A stretch of DNA of 60,338 nucleotides, taken from contig NZ_JAHZAX010000013.1 of assembly GCF_019423705.1 (NCBI RefSeq), positions 1-60,338 on the forward strand. The letters run 5' to 3'. Under the pieces are notes generated by a model. That model was not told the origin of the DNA and did not search any database. It saw only the letters and a list, made by a program, of their open reading frames with translations. Made by a program: the position numbers and the translations under genes. This DNA comes from Ruminococcus sp. (GTDB taxonomy: Bacteria; Bacillota; Clostridia; Oscillospirales; Ruminococcaceae). Below, piece after piece: positions 22,779 to 31,695 of the stretch (positions are counted from its first letter, which is position 1; every line of letters starts with the position of its first letter).

Positions 22779-24452
22779 ATGGCAAGCAATTGTAATTATT
22801 TTTGTGACGGAGTAGACAAGGCTCCGCAGAGATCGCTTTTCAACGCTCTCGGAATGACAAAGGAAGAAATGGAAAGACCGCTGGTTGGTATCGTTTCATC
22901 TTATAACGAGATCGTTCCGGGTCATATGAACATCGACAAGATCGTTGAAGCCGTTAAAATGGGCGTTGCAATGGCAGGCGGAACACCTGTCGTATTCCCT
23001 GCTATCGCTGTTTGCGACGGTATCGCAATGGGTCACAAGGGTATGAAGTATTCTCTCGTTACCCGTGACCTTATCGCTGACTCAACAGAGTGCATGGCTC
23101 TTGCTCATCACTTTGACGCTCTTGTTATGATACCAAACTGCGACAAGAACGTTCCAGGTCTGCTTATGGCTGCGGCAAGAGTTAATGTTCCAACAATTTT
23201 CGTTTCCGGCGGTCCAATGCTGGCTGGTCACGTTAAGGGCAAAAAGACTTCCCTTTCAAGTATGTTCGAGGCTGTCGGCACTTACAACGCAGGCAAGTTC
23301 ACACTTGATGACGTTGAAGAATTTGAAAACAAGGCCTGTCCGACCTGCGGAAGCTGCTCGGGTATGTATACAGCTAACTCAATGAACTGTCTGACAGAAG
23401 TTCTCGGTATGGGTCTTAGAGGCAACGGCACTATCCCTGCTGTATATTCTGAGAGAATAAAGCTTGCAAAGCATGCAGGTATGCAGGTTATGGAGCTTTA
23501 CAAGAAAAATATCAGACCAAGAGATATTATGACAAAGGGCGCTTTCATCAACGCTATCACAGCTGATATGGCTCTTGGCTGCTCAACAAACTCAATGCTC
23601 CACCTCCCTGCTATCGCTCACGAGTGCGGCGTAGAGCTTGACCTTGACTTTGTTAACGAGATCTCAAAGAGAACACCGAACCTCTGTCATCTTGCTCCAG
23701 CAGGTCATACATATATGGAAGACCTTAACGAAGCTGGCGGCGTTTACGCTGTTCTTAACGAGCTCAACAAGAAGAACCTTATCAACACAGACTGCCTCAC
23801 CTGCACAGGAAAGATTGTCGGCGAGAACATCAGCGGCGTTGTAAACAAGAACCCTGAGCTTATCAGACCTATCGACAATCCATATTCACAGACTGGCGGT
23901 ATCGCTGTTCTGAGAGGCAACCTTGCACCTGACACCTGCGTTGTAAAGCGTTCAGCAGTTGCGCCTGAAATGCTTGCTCACGAAGGCCCAGCAAGAGTAT
24001 TCGACTGCGAAGAGGACGCTATCGCCGCTATCAGAGGCGGAAAGATCGTTGAGGGCGACGTTGTAGTTATCCGTTACGAAGGACCAAAGGGCGGCCCTGG
24101 AATGAGAGAAATGCTCAATCCTACATCTGCTATCGCAGGAATGGGTCTTGGCTCAACTGTTGCGCTTATCACAGACGGACGTTTCAGCGGTGCTTCAAGA
24201 GGCGCTTCTATCGGACACGTTTCACCTGAGGCTGCTGTCGGCGGCCCTATCGCACTTGTTGAAGAGGGCGACATCATCGCAATCGACATCGACAACTGCT
24301 CTATCACACTTAAAGTTTCTGATGAAGAGCTTGCTGAAAGAAGAAAGAACTGGAAGCCAAGACAGCCAAAGGTCACAACTGGCTATCTTGCAAGATACGC
24401 TTCTTTGGTAACTTCTGCAAACAGAGGCGCTATACTTCAGATAAAAGACTAA
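22779..24452 (+). CDS. ilvD: Dihydroxy-acid dehydratase
   Basis: A 557-residue iron-sulfur enzyme of valine, leucine and isoleucine biosynthesis. It converts 2,3-dihydroxy-3-methylbutanoate and its homologue to the 2-keto acids. Cluster and active-site motifs: Cys79 in AVCDGIAMGH, Cys121 in NCDKNVPG, and CPTCGSCSGMYTANSMN with Cys193. The C-terminal GRFSGASRG matches the family. No T-box or other leader element was found in the short upstream gap. The ribosome site is AGAGG. Confidence 0.97.
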   Translation: MASNCNYFCDGVDKAPQRSLFNALGMTKEEMERPLVGIVSSYNEIVPGHMNIDKIVEAVKMGVAMAGGTPVVFPAIAVCDGIAMGHKGMKYSLVTRDLIADSTECMALAHHFDALVMIPNCDKNVPGLLMAAARVNVPTIFVSGGPMLAGHVKGKKTSLSSMFEAVGTYNAGKFTLDDVEEFENKACPTCGSCSGMYTANSMNCLTEVLGMGLRGNGTIPAVYSERIKLAKHAGMQVMELYKKNIRPRDIMTKGAFINAITADMALGCSTNSMLHLPAIAHECGVELDLDFVNEISKRTPNLCHLAPAGHTYMEDLNEAGGVYAVLNELNKKNLINTDCLTCTGKIVGENISGVVNKNPELIRPIDNPYSQTGGIAVLRGNLAPDTCVVKRSAVAPEMLAHEGPARVFDCEEDAIAAIRGGKIVEGDVVVIRYEGPKGGPGMREMLNPTSAIAGMGLGSTVALITDGRFSGASRGASIGHVSPEAAVGGPIALVEEGDIIAIDIDNCSITLKVSDEELAERRKNWKPRQPKVTTGYLARYASLVTSANRGAILQIKD

Positions 24453-24481
24453 GACAATACTTTAAGGCATTGTCTCTATGC

Positions 24482-24514
24482 CTGCGGCGGATACGCTCTG
24501 CCGCAGACAATTTT
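24482..24514 (+). terminator. Possible weak terminator after ilvD
   Basis: CTGCGGC/GCCGCAG hairpin (24482-24488 and 24500-24506), followed by ACAATTTTAT, a poor U-tail. Confidence 0.4.
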
Positions 24515-24576
24515 ATATACTAATATAGTATCACATTTTCAAAACAATAACTAATTACAGGAAAGGCGGAAGATAT

Positions 24577-25065
24577 ATGAAAAAATTTATCTCGGGCTTG
24601 CTTGGCATTCTGTTCCTCGTTATACTTGTGGTGGGAATTTTCCTTTGCACATATCTCTTTAGTCAGCCATCACGTTCGGGCGACTCAAAGGAGCTTATTT
24701 CGGGAGTTTGGACAGACAAGAAAGAGAACGTCTCATTCACCTTTGACTCAGAGGGCAATTTCAAGATCGCACAGGCTGACGACGATACGCTTATCGCAAA
24801 GGGCTGGTTCAAGATCAACGAGGACGAAGGCAAGATACAGCTTCTCGTTTCACCGACTGACAGAGACGATAATTACGATATCGGTCTCAGGCTGAAATTC
24901 TTCTCAACTCTGTCATACAAGAACCTTGATATTCCAACAGAGGAAGAGATAAACAGCAACGAGAAAACCGCTGCGACCTGCAAGTTCATCTTCCAGAATG
25001 CTGACAGCGTTTATTCCTGCGAGAGAACTGACAGCGACGGCGACCTTTACGATGGAAAGCATTGA
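24577..25065 (+). CDS. Membrane-anchored exported protein, unknown function
   Basis: A 162-residue protein with an uncleaved-looking N-terminal membrane helix (about 5-28) and an external domain. The pattern LISGVWTDKKENVSFTFDSEGNFKI, then AKGWFKI, is typical of small lipocalin-like or DUF5640-type beta-barrel domains in clostridia. The ribosome site AAAGGCGG is strong. It lies 13 nt before pyrC and may be the first gene of the pyrimidine transcript. Confidence 0.7.
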   Translation: MKKFISGLLGILFLVILVVGIFLCTYLFSQPSRSGDSKELISGVWTDKKENVSFTFDSEGNFKIAQADDDTLIAKGWFKINEDEGKIQLLVSPTDRDDNYDIGLRLKFFSTLSYKNLDIPTEEEINSNEKTAATCKFIFQNADSVYSCERTDSDGDLYDGKH

Positions 25066-25078
25066 TCGGTGAAAGCAA

Positions 25079-26347
25079 ATGGAAATACTTATTAAAAACG
25101 TCCACGCCTGCGATCCGCAGACTGGGCTTGACAAGATCACAGATATCGGCATTGACGGCGGCGTTATCGTCAAGATCGGCGAGATAAACGAGCCTGCCGC
25201 AAGAGTTATCGACGGCGAGGGCAGACTTTGCGCTCTGCCGGGACTGTTCGATATGCACGTTCATTTCCGTGACCCTGGACTGACTTACAAAGAGGATATC
25301 ATCACAGGTGCAAACGCCGCAAAGGCTGGCGGTTTCACGGGCGTTGCCTGTATGCCGAACACAAAGCCGCCGATAGATTCACCCGAGGGCGTGAAGTACG
25401 TTTTCGACAAGGCAAAGAAAACAGGCATTGACGTTTTCCCTATCGCCTGCGTGACTAAGGGAATGAAAGGCGAAGAGCTTTGCGACTATGACGCATTGAA
25501 AGCTGCTGGAGTTACGGCGATATCAGACGACGGCAGACCTGTTGAAAATGCTGAGCTTATGAGACAGGCAATCCAGTCCTCCAACGAAAATGGACTTATC
25601 GTGACGTCACATTGCGAGGACTTGAAGATCATAAACGGCGGTATCATCAATAAGGGCGAAGTCTCAGAAAAGCTTGGCATCAAGGGTATGGACAGGGCTT
25701 CTGAGGACTACATCACAGCCCGTGAGATATGCCTTGCGATGAGCTGCGGCGCAAGAGTGCATATCTGCCACGTTTCCACAAAGGGCTCCGTTAACATTAT
25801 CAGGGCGGCGAAAAAGGACGGCGTGAAAGTCACCTGCGAGACTGCACCGCACTATTTCACATTCACGGACGAAAAGCTTTTGGCTCGTGACGCTGATTTC
25901 AGAATGTCGCCTCCGCTGAGAACGGAGGAGGACAGAGCGGCGGTTGAAGAGGCTGTCCTTGACGGCACTATCGACTGCATTATCACCGACCACGCTCCGC
26001 ACTCCGCCGAGGAAAAGGCTGACTTTGAGAAAGCGCCAAACGGCGTTGTGGGACTTGAAACTTCCCTTGCGGCGACCCTTACAAAGCTTTATCACAGCGG
26101 TGAATGTGGTCTTGACAAGATCGCAGAGATCATGTCCGTGAACCCGAGAAAGATTATGAGGCTTGAGCCTATCAAGATCGCCGAGGGTGAAAGGTGCGAT
26201 CTTTGCATATTCGACCCCGATCTTGAATGGGAAGTTATCCCTGCTGAGCTCAATTCAAAGAGCAAAAACAGCGTTTTCAAAGGCTCTACCCTCAAAGGCA
26301 AGGTAATGTATACCATTTGCAGAGGAAAGATCGTTTTTGAATTGTAA
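25079..26347 (+). CDS. pyrC: Dihydroorotase
   Basis: A 422-residue zinc amidohydrolase that cyclises carbamoyl-aspartate to dihydroorotate in de novo pyrimidine synthesis. The metal ligands are His60 and His62 (DMHVHFRDPG), with later histidines in TSHCED and HVSTKGS and the catalytic Asp in ITDHAPHS. It is the long class I form usual in Firmicutes. The ribosome site is weak (GGTGAAAG). First of four pyr genes in order C-F-K-D. Confidence 0.96.
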   Translation: MEILIKNVHACDPQTGLDKITDIGIDGGVIVKIGEINEPAARVIDGEGRLCALPGLFDMHVHFRDPGLTYKEDIITGANAAKAGGFTGVACMPNTKPPIDSPEGVKYVFDKAKKTGIDVFPIACVTKGMKGEELCDYDALKAAGVTAISDDGRPVENAELMRQAIQSSNENGLIVTSHCEDLKIINGGIINKGEVSEKLGIKGMDRASEDYITAREICLAMSCGARVHICHVSTKGSVNIIRAAKKDGVKVTCETAPHYFTFTDEKLLARDADFRMSPPLRTEEDRAAVEEAVLDGTIDCIITDHAPHSAEEKADFEKAPNGVVGLETSLAATLTKLYHSGECGLDKIAEIMSVNPRKIMRLEPIKIAEGERCDLCIFDPDLEWEVIPAELNSKSKNSVFKGSTLKGKVMYTICRGKIVFEL

Positions 26348-26398
26348 TTTCAATTGTTACAATTTAGCAATTATAAAATATCCGAAAGGAAGATAAAA

Positions 26399-27334
26399 AT
26401 GGCATTTGACAGACTTATTGAAAATATCGTAAAGACGCAGAACCCGTCAGTTGTGGGACTTGACCCAAAGCTTGACTACGTTCCCGAATACATCAAGGAA
26501 AAGAAGTTCAAGAAATACGGCAAGACCCTCAAGGGCGCAGCAAAGGCTATCTGGGAGTTCAACAAGACCATAATCGACGAGATACACGACATCTGCCCTG
26601 CTATCAAGCCGCAGGCTGCTTACTATGAAATGTACGGCTATGAGGGCGTAAAGACCCTTTACAAGACTATCCAGTACGCAAAGGAAAAGGGTATGTTCGT
26701 TATGACCGACGGCAAGAGAAACGACATCGGCGCAACGATGGAAGCTTATGCAACGGCTCACCTTGGCCTTACAGACATTGGCGGAGAGCTTGTTGAGGCA
26801 TTCGGTGCAGACGCTCTTACAGTAAACGGCTATCTCGGCTCTGACGGAATAGACCCGCTTCTCGAGCAATGTAAGAAGTATGACAAGGGCATTTTCGTGC
26901 TTGTAAAGACTTCCAACAAGTCCAGCGGCGAGCTTCAAGATCTTATGATCGGCAACAAGACTGTTTATGCCACAATGGGCGATATGTGCGAGCGCTGGGG
27001 CAAGAACGTTATGGGCAAGTATGGTTACAGTGGCGTTGGCGCAGTTGTCGGCGCAACTTATCCTGAACAGCTTGCTGAAATGAGAAAGGCTCTGCCGCAC
27101 ACATTCTTCCTTGTGCCCGGTTACGGCGCTCAGGGCGGCGGCGCAGAAGGCGTTTCAAAGGCATTTGACGATCACGGACTTGGCGCTATCGTGAACTCTT
27201 CCCGTGGCGTAATGTGCGCATACAAGAAAGAAGATAACTGCGACGAGCACGATTTTGCAAAGGCTGCAAGACGTGAGGTCATCAGAATGAAAGAGGATAT
27301 CATTTCATATCTGCCAAAGATCACACTTGAATAA
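26399..27334 (+). CDS. pyrF: Orotidine 5'-phosphate decarboxylase
   Basis: A 311-residue enzyme of the longer type 2 family that makes UMP from OMP. It has VGLDPKLD near the N-terminus and the catalytic DGKRNDIGATMEAYA. I start at the ATG at 26399 (GAAAGGAAG 5 nt upstream). The 45-nt in-frame extension has no ribosome site. It lies 51 nt after pyrC. Confidence 0.95.
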   Translation: MAFDRLIENIVKTQNPSVVGLDPKLDYVPEYIKEKKFKKYGKTLKGAAKAIWEFNKTIIDEIHDICPAIKPQAAYYEMYGYEGVKTLYKTIQYAKEKGMFVMTDGKRNDIGATMEAYATAHLGLTDIGGELVEAFGADALTVNGYLGSDGIDPLLEQCKKYDKGIFVLVKTSNKSSGELQDLMIGNKTVYATMGDMCERWGKNVMGKYGYSGVGAVVGATYPEQLAEMRKALPHTFFLVPGYGAQGGGAEGVSKAFDDHGLGAIVNSSRGVMCAYKKEDNCDEHDFAKAARREVIRMKEDIISYLPKITLE

Positions 27335-27412
27335 TTTGATAATACGATCACGCAGGCGGATATACTCCGCCTGTTGTTGAGTAAAAAGGAAAATCTACGA
27401 GGAGGACTTTTA

Positions 27413-28186
27413 ATGTACAAGCAGGGCAAATACCCCATAGTTTCAAAAAAGACCCTTGCAAAAGGAATTTTTGACATTGAGATCTACTGTCCACACATTG
27501 CAAAAGCCGCAAAGGCAGGACAGTTCGCACAAGTTCAGGCAGAGGGATTTTTCCTCCGCAGACCTATCTCGATCTGCGATATCGACAAGGACAAGGGCAC
27601 TATCCGCCTTGTTTTCGAGGTAAGAGGTCACGGCACAGACAGGATAAGCGAGCTCAACAATGGCGATCTTATCGACATCATCGCACCGCTGGGCAACGGC
27701 TTCAAGGTGCTTGAAAAGGGCAAAAAGGCTGTCTGTATCGGCGGCGGTATCGGCACGCCTCCAATGGTCGGCATTGCGAAGGAATACGGCGAGAACGCCA
27801 CAGTTATAAGCGGTTTCAGAAACGCTGCTGCGGTCATTTTGCAGGAGGATTTCAAGGCAATGGGCTGCAACGCTCAGCTTTGCACAGATGACGGCTCGGC
27901 AGGCAGAAAGGGCTTTGTAACAGACGCTTTGCTTGACGTGCTCAAGACGGAAAAAACCGACATCGTTTATGCCTGCGGCCCGATGATAATGCTCAAAAAC
28001 ATCACGAAGATATGCGAAGAGAACGGCATTTATTGTCAGGTTTCCCTCGAGCAGAGAATGGCTTGCGGCGTAGGTGCGTGCCTTGTATGCGTATGCCGCA
28101 CGGTCAAGGACGGACAGGAGTTCAATTCCCACGTCTGCAAGGACGGCCCTGTATTCGACAGCAAGGAGGTATTGTTCGATGAATAG
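27413..28186 (+). CDS. pyrK: Dihydroorotate dehydrogenase B, electron-transfer subunit
   Basis: A 257-residue iron-sulfur flavoprotein that passes electrons from PyrD to NAD+. The FAD-binding motif is RRPISICD (49-56) and the NAD-binding GGGIGTPPM follows. The C-terminal [2Fe-2S] ligands are in MACGVGACLVCVCR plus a distal Cys in HVCKDGP. The start is the ATG at 27413 with GAGGAGG 8 nt upstream. It overlaps pyrD by 8 nt, coupling synthesis of the two subunits. Confidence 0.95.
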   Translation: MYKQGKYPIVSKKTLAKGIFDIEIYCPHIAKAAKAGQFAQVQAEGFFLRRPISICDIDKDKGTIRLVFEVRGHGTDRISELNNGDLIDIIAPLGNGFKVLEKGKKAVCIGGGIGTPPMVGIAKEYGENATVISGFRNAAAVILQEDFKAMGCNAQLCTDDGSAGRKGFVTDALLDVLKTEKTDIVYACGPMIMLKNITKICEENGIYCQVSLEQRMACGVGACLVCVCRTVKDGQEFNSHVCKDGPVFDSKEVLFDE

Positions 28187-29090
28187 GATAAATGTAAATT
28201 TCTGCGGTGTTGAATTTAAGAACCCTGTTGTTCCTGCCAGCGGAACATTCGGCTATGGCAGAGAGTACGAACAGTTCTATCCTCTTTCAAAGCTGGGCGG
28301 AATTTCCGTCAAGGGCACGACCCTTCACAGACGTGAGGGCAACCCTGGTCCGAGAGTTGCGGAGACCCCAAGCGGAATGCTCAACTCTGTTGGACTTCAA
28401 AACGGCGGCGTTGACAAGTTCATAAATTACGAGCTGCCGAACCTTGTGACAAAGGACACGAGGATAATCGCAAACATCGCAGGTTCGACTATCGAAGAGT
28501 GTGCGGAGCTTGCGGAGAAGCTTAACGGCACGGCTGTTGATATGATCGAGCTGAACATTTCCTGCCCGAACGTAAAGCAGGGCGGCGCAGCATTCGGCAC
28601 GGACTGCAACGTTGCAGGCGCAGTAACAAAGGCTGTCAAGGACGTGACTGAGAAGCCCCTTATGGTAAAGCTTTCGCCGAATGTCACCAGCATTGTTGAC
28701 ATTGCGAAATCCGTTGAAGCCAATGGTGCGGACGCAGTTTCGCTCATAAACACACTTCTCGGAATGCGCATTGACATCAAGACACGCAGGCCAATCCTCA
28801 AAAACAACGTTGGCGGACTGTCGGGTCCTGCGGTATTCCCTGTTGCAGTTAGAATGGTATGGCAGGTCGCAAACGCCGTAAATATCCCTGTTATGGGAAT
28901 GGGCGGAATCGCCACTTGGGAGGACGCAATCGAGATGATGATGGCAGGCGCAGGCGCAATTCAGGTCGGCGCAGCTATTTTCGCAGACCCATATGCTCCT
29001 GTCAAGATCGCAGAGGGTATGCAGAAGTTCTGCGAGGAAAATGGTATCAAAAACATTTCTGAGATCGTGGGCAGCGTTAAGCCGTGGTGA
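28179..29090 (+). CDS. pyrD: Dihydroorotate dehydrogenase B, catalytic subunit
   Basis: A 303-residue FMN enzyme of class 1B, oxidising dihydroorotate to orotate together with PyrK. Family signatures: ASGTFGYG, KGTTLHRREGNPGPR, ELNISCPNVKQGG (active-site Cys), and the phosphate-binding GMGGIATWEDA and AGAGAIQVGAA. AAGGAGG lies inside the end of pyrK. A strong terminator closes the operon. Confidence 0.96.
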   Translation: MNRINVNFCGVEFKNPVVPASGTFGYGREYEQFYPLSKLGGISVKGTTLHRREGNPGPRVAETPSGMLNSVGLQNGGVDKFINYELPNLVTKDTRIIANIAGSTIEECAELAEKLNGTAVDMIELNISCPNVKQGGAAFGTDCNVAGAVTKAVKDVTEKPLMVKLSPNVTSIVDIAKSVEANGADAVSLINTLLGMRIDIKTRRPILKNNVGGLSGPAVFPVAVRMVWQVANAVNIPVMGMGGIATWEDAIEMMMAGAGAIQVGAAIFADPYAPVKIAEGMQKFCEENGIKNISEIVGSVKPW

Positions 29091-29116
29091 TCAGATAACA
29101 CATAAGTATACAAGAG

Positions 29117-29156
29117 CAGCTCGTTGATGATAACACGTCACCAACGAGCTGTTTTT
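29117..29156 (+). terminator. Terminator of the pyr operon
   Basis: A perfect 10-bp stem, CAGCTCGTTG/CAACGAGCTG, followed by TTTTT. Confidence 0.92.
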
Positions 29157-29239
29157 ATTTAGCCAAAAGCGGAATAAAAATCTATACAAAATTTCCTCGC
29201 CATAGCCTAAACCTATACCCATCTAACAAAATAAAGTAT

Positions 29240-29268
29240 TTTACAACTCGGCTAAATTAGTTTATAAT
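29240..29268 (+). promoter_or_regulatory. Promoter of metE
   Basis: TTTACA (29240-29245), 17-bp spacer, TATAAT (29263-29268). No SAM or B12 riboswitch was seen between the pyr terminator and metE. Confidence 0.75.
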
Positions 29269-29319
29269 ACTAACATAACGATATGACCTATCAAAACAGT
29301 AGAATTTAGGAGGAGCAAA

Positions 29320-31581
29320 ATGAAAACATCTATTATCGGCTATCCGAGAATCGGCTCGCTGAGAGAGCTTAAATTTGCGGAAGAGAAATATTTCAGAAAC
29401 GAGATCAGCGCTGAGGAGCTTGTGAATACTGCAAAGGCGCTGAGGACGGAGAACCTTGAGGCGCAGAAGGCGAGCGAACTTGACTTTGTGCCGTCGAACG
29501 ACTTTTCTTACTATGACGGTATGCTTGATACCGCCGTGCTGCTGGGAGCTGTTCCTGCACGTTATGCGCAGCTGGGGCTTTCGCCGCTGGACACTTATTT
29601 TGCAATGGCGAGAGGCTATCAGGGCGAAAAGGGCGATGTTAAGGCTCTGGCGATGAAAAAGTGGTTCAACACAAACTATCATTATATGGTTCCCGAGATC
29701 GGCGACGACACAAAGCTTGAACTTTCCGATACAAAGCCTTTCGACCTCTTCTCCGAGGCGCTTGAGCAGGGCGTAACAACAAAGCCTGTTATCATCGGCG
29801 CTTACACTTTCTTGAAGTTGGCAAGATACACGAGCAAAAAGTCCGCCGCTGACTTCGCTGACGCTGCCGCAAAGGTCTACGCAAAGATCATCGCAAAGCT
29901 TTCAGCCCTCGGCGCAAAGTGGATACAGTTCGACGAGCCTTGCCTTGTGAAGGATATGGCCGCCGAGGACATTGCGCTTTTCACCTCGATATACAAAAAT
30001 ATCCTCAGCGTAAAGGGCAATGTCAAGGTGCTCTTGCAGACATATTTCGGCGACGTTCGTGACTGCTATGACGACATTTGCAAACTGAGTTTTGACGGTA
30101 TCGGCCTTGACTTCGTTGAGGGCATCAAGACCCTTGAGCTTGTTAATGAAAAGGGCTTCCCGAAGGGCAAAATTCTTTTCGCAGGCCTTGTAAATGGCAA
30201 AAATATTTGGAAAAACCACTATTCTAAGACGCTTGATATCATCGCAAAGCTTCAGAAAAACTGCGGCGAGATCGTGCTGAACACTTCCTGTTCCCTGCTC
30301 CACGTTCCGTATACACTCAGTCACGAAAGCAAGCTTTCCGCCGAGCACAAGAGCTATTTCGCATATGCTGAGGAAAAGCTTGACGAGCTTGCAGAGCTAA
30401 AGGAGATAATCGCAGGCGGTGCGAGCGACAAGCTTGACGCAAATGTAAAGCTGTTCACTCAGCCGAGAAGCGGTGCTGACAAGGCCGTAACAGAGCGTGT
30501 GGCAAAGCTCACCGACAAAGATTTTATTAGACTTCCAGAATTCGCAGAGCGTGAAAAGGTACAAAAGGCTGAGTTTTCTCTGCCGCTGCTGCCGACAACG
30601 ACTATCGGCTCATTCCCACAGACCGCCGAGGTCAGAAAGAACCGTGCTCAGTTCCGCAAGGGCGAACTTGCTGAGGCTGATTACGACAAGTTCATCAGCG
30701 AAAAGATCACAGACTGTATTCGCTTGCAGGAAAAGATAGGCATTGACGTGCTCGTTCACGGCGAATTCGAGCGCAACGATATGGTGGAATATTTCGGCGA
30801 GTGCCTTGATGGCTATATCTTCACAGAAAAGGCGTGGGTGCAGTCCTATGGCACACGCTGCGTAAAACCCCCCGTCGTATGGGGCGATATCTCGAGAGCG
30901 AAGCCGATGACTGTCAAGTGGTCGAAATTTGCTCAGAGCCTTACTGACAAGCCTGTCAAGGGTATGCTCACAGGCCCAGTAACGATCCTCAACTGGTCGT
31001 TCCCGAGAGAGGATATCTCCCTCAAAGAGTCCGCAATGCAGATCGCACTTGCTATCCGTGACGAGGTGCTTGACCTTGAAGCAAACGGCATTAAGATAAT
31101 TCAGGTGGACGAGGCCGCTCTCCGTGAGAAGCTTCCGCTTAGAAAATCCGATTGGCACAGCGAGTATCTTGACTGGGCTATTCCTGCGTTCCGCCTTGTT
31201 CACAGCGGCGTAAAGGCTGACACACAGATACACACGCATATGTGTTACAGCGAGTTCGCCGACATTATCAAGGATATCGACGATATGGACGCCGACGTTA
31301 TCACCTTCGAGGCTTCACGTTCCGATCTGACTATTCTTGACGTACTAAAGGAAAACAACTTCCGCACAGAGGTTGGCCCAGGCGTTTACGATATCCATTC
31401 GCCGAGAGTGCCTTCAACTGACGAGATAGTGACCGCTCTGCACAAAATGCTTGACAGGATACCAAAGGAAAAGCTTTGGGTGAACCCCGACTGCGGTCTT
31501 AAAACAAGAGGCGAGGCGGAGACTATCCCGAGCCTTGAAAATCTTGTTGCCGCTGCAAAGAAAGTCCGCAGCGAGATATAA
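29320..31581 (+). CDS. metE: Cobalamin-independent methionine synthase
   Basis: A 753-residue enzyme that transfers a methyl group from 5-methyl-tetrahydropteroyl-triglutamate to homocysteine. It has the two duplicated barrels of MetE. The N-terminal part starts SIIGYPRIGSLRELK, and the catalytic C-terminal part starts LPTTTIGSFPQT. The zinc ligands are in HTHMCYSEF (around residue 640) and NPDCGLKTRG (around 725). Full length, AGGAGG before the ATG, monocistronic. Confidence 0.97.
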   Translation: MKTSIIGYPRIGSLRELKFAEEKYFRNEISAEELVNTAKALRTENLEAQKASELDFVPSNDFSYYDGMLDTAVLLGAVPARYAQLGLSPLDTYFAMARGYQGEKGDVKALAMKKWFNTNYHYMVPEIGDDTKLELSDTKPFDLFSEALEQGVTTKPVIIGAYTFLKLARYTSKKSAADFADAAAKVYAKIIAKLSALGAKWIQFDEPCLVKDMAAEDIALFTSIYKNILSVKGNVKVLLQTYFGDVRDCYDDICKLSFDGIGLDFVEGIKTLELVNEKGFPKGKILFAGLVNGKNIWKNHYSKTLDIIAKLQKNCGEIVLNTSCSLLHVPYTLSHESKLSAEHKSYFAYAEEKLDELAELKEIIAGGASDKLDANVKLFTQPRSGADKAVTERVAKLTDKDFIRLPEFAEREKVQKAEFSLPLLPTTTIGSFPQTAEVRKNRAQFRKGELAEADYDKFISEKITDCIRLQEKIGIDVLVHGEFERNDMVEYFGECLDGYIFTEKAWVQSYGTRCVKPPVVWGDISRAKPMTVKWSKFAQSLTDKPVKGMLTGPVTILNWSFPREDISLKESAMQIALAIRDEVLDLEANGIKIIQVDEAALREKLPLRKSDWHSEYLDWAIPAFRLVHSGVKADTQIHTHMCYSEFADIIKDIDDMDADVITFEASRSDLTILDVLKENNFRTEVGPGVYDIHSPRVPSTDEIVTALHKMLDRIPKEKLWVNPDCGLKTRGEAETIPSLENLVAAAKKVRSEI

Positions 31582-31627
31582 CCAACTTAGCCAACACAAT
31601 TTCATACTAAATTACATACCTAAAAAG

Positions 31628-31666
31628 CAAAAGTGCTGCAACCGATTTCAAGTTGCAGCACTTTTG
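31628..31666. terminator. Bidirectional terminator between metE and the ABC exporter operon
   Basis: A perfect 15-bp stem (31628-31642 with 31652-31666) starting CAAAAGTGC and ending GCACTTTTG. Confidence 0.85.
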
Positions 31667-31695
31667 TGTTGTGTATATAAATTTCAGAATAAAAT

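Noticed and set aside
29157..29319. SAM or cobalamin riboswitch before metE
   Set aside because: The region is short and AT-rich and lacks the conserved cores of either class.
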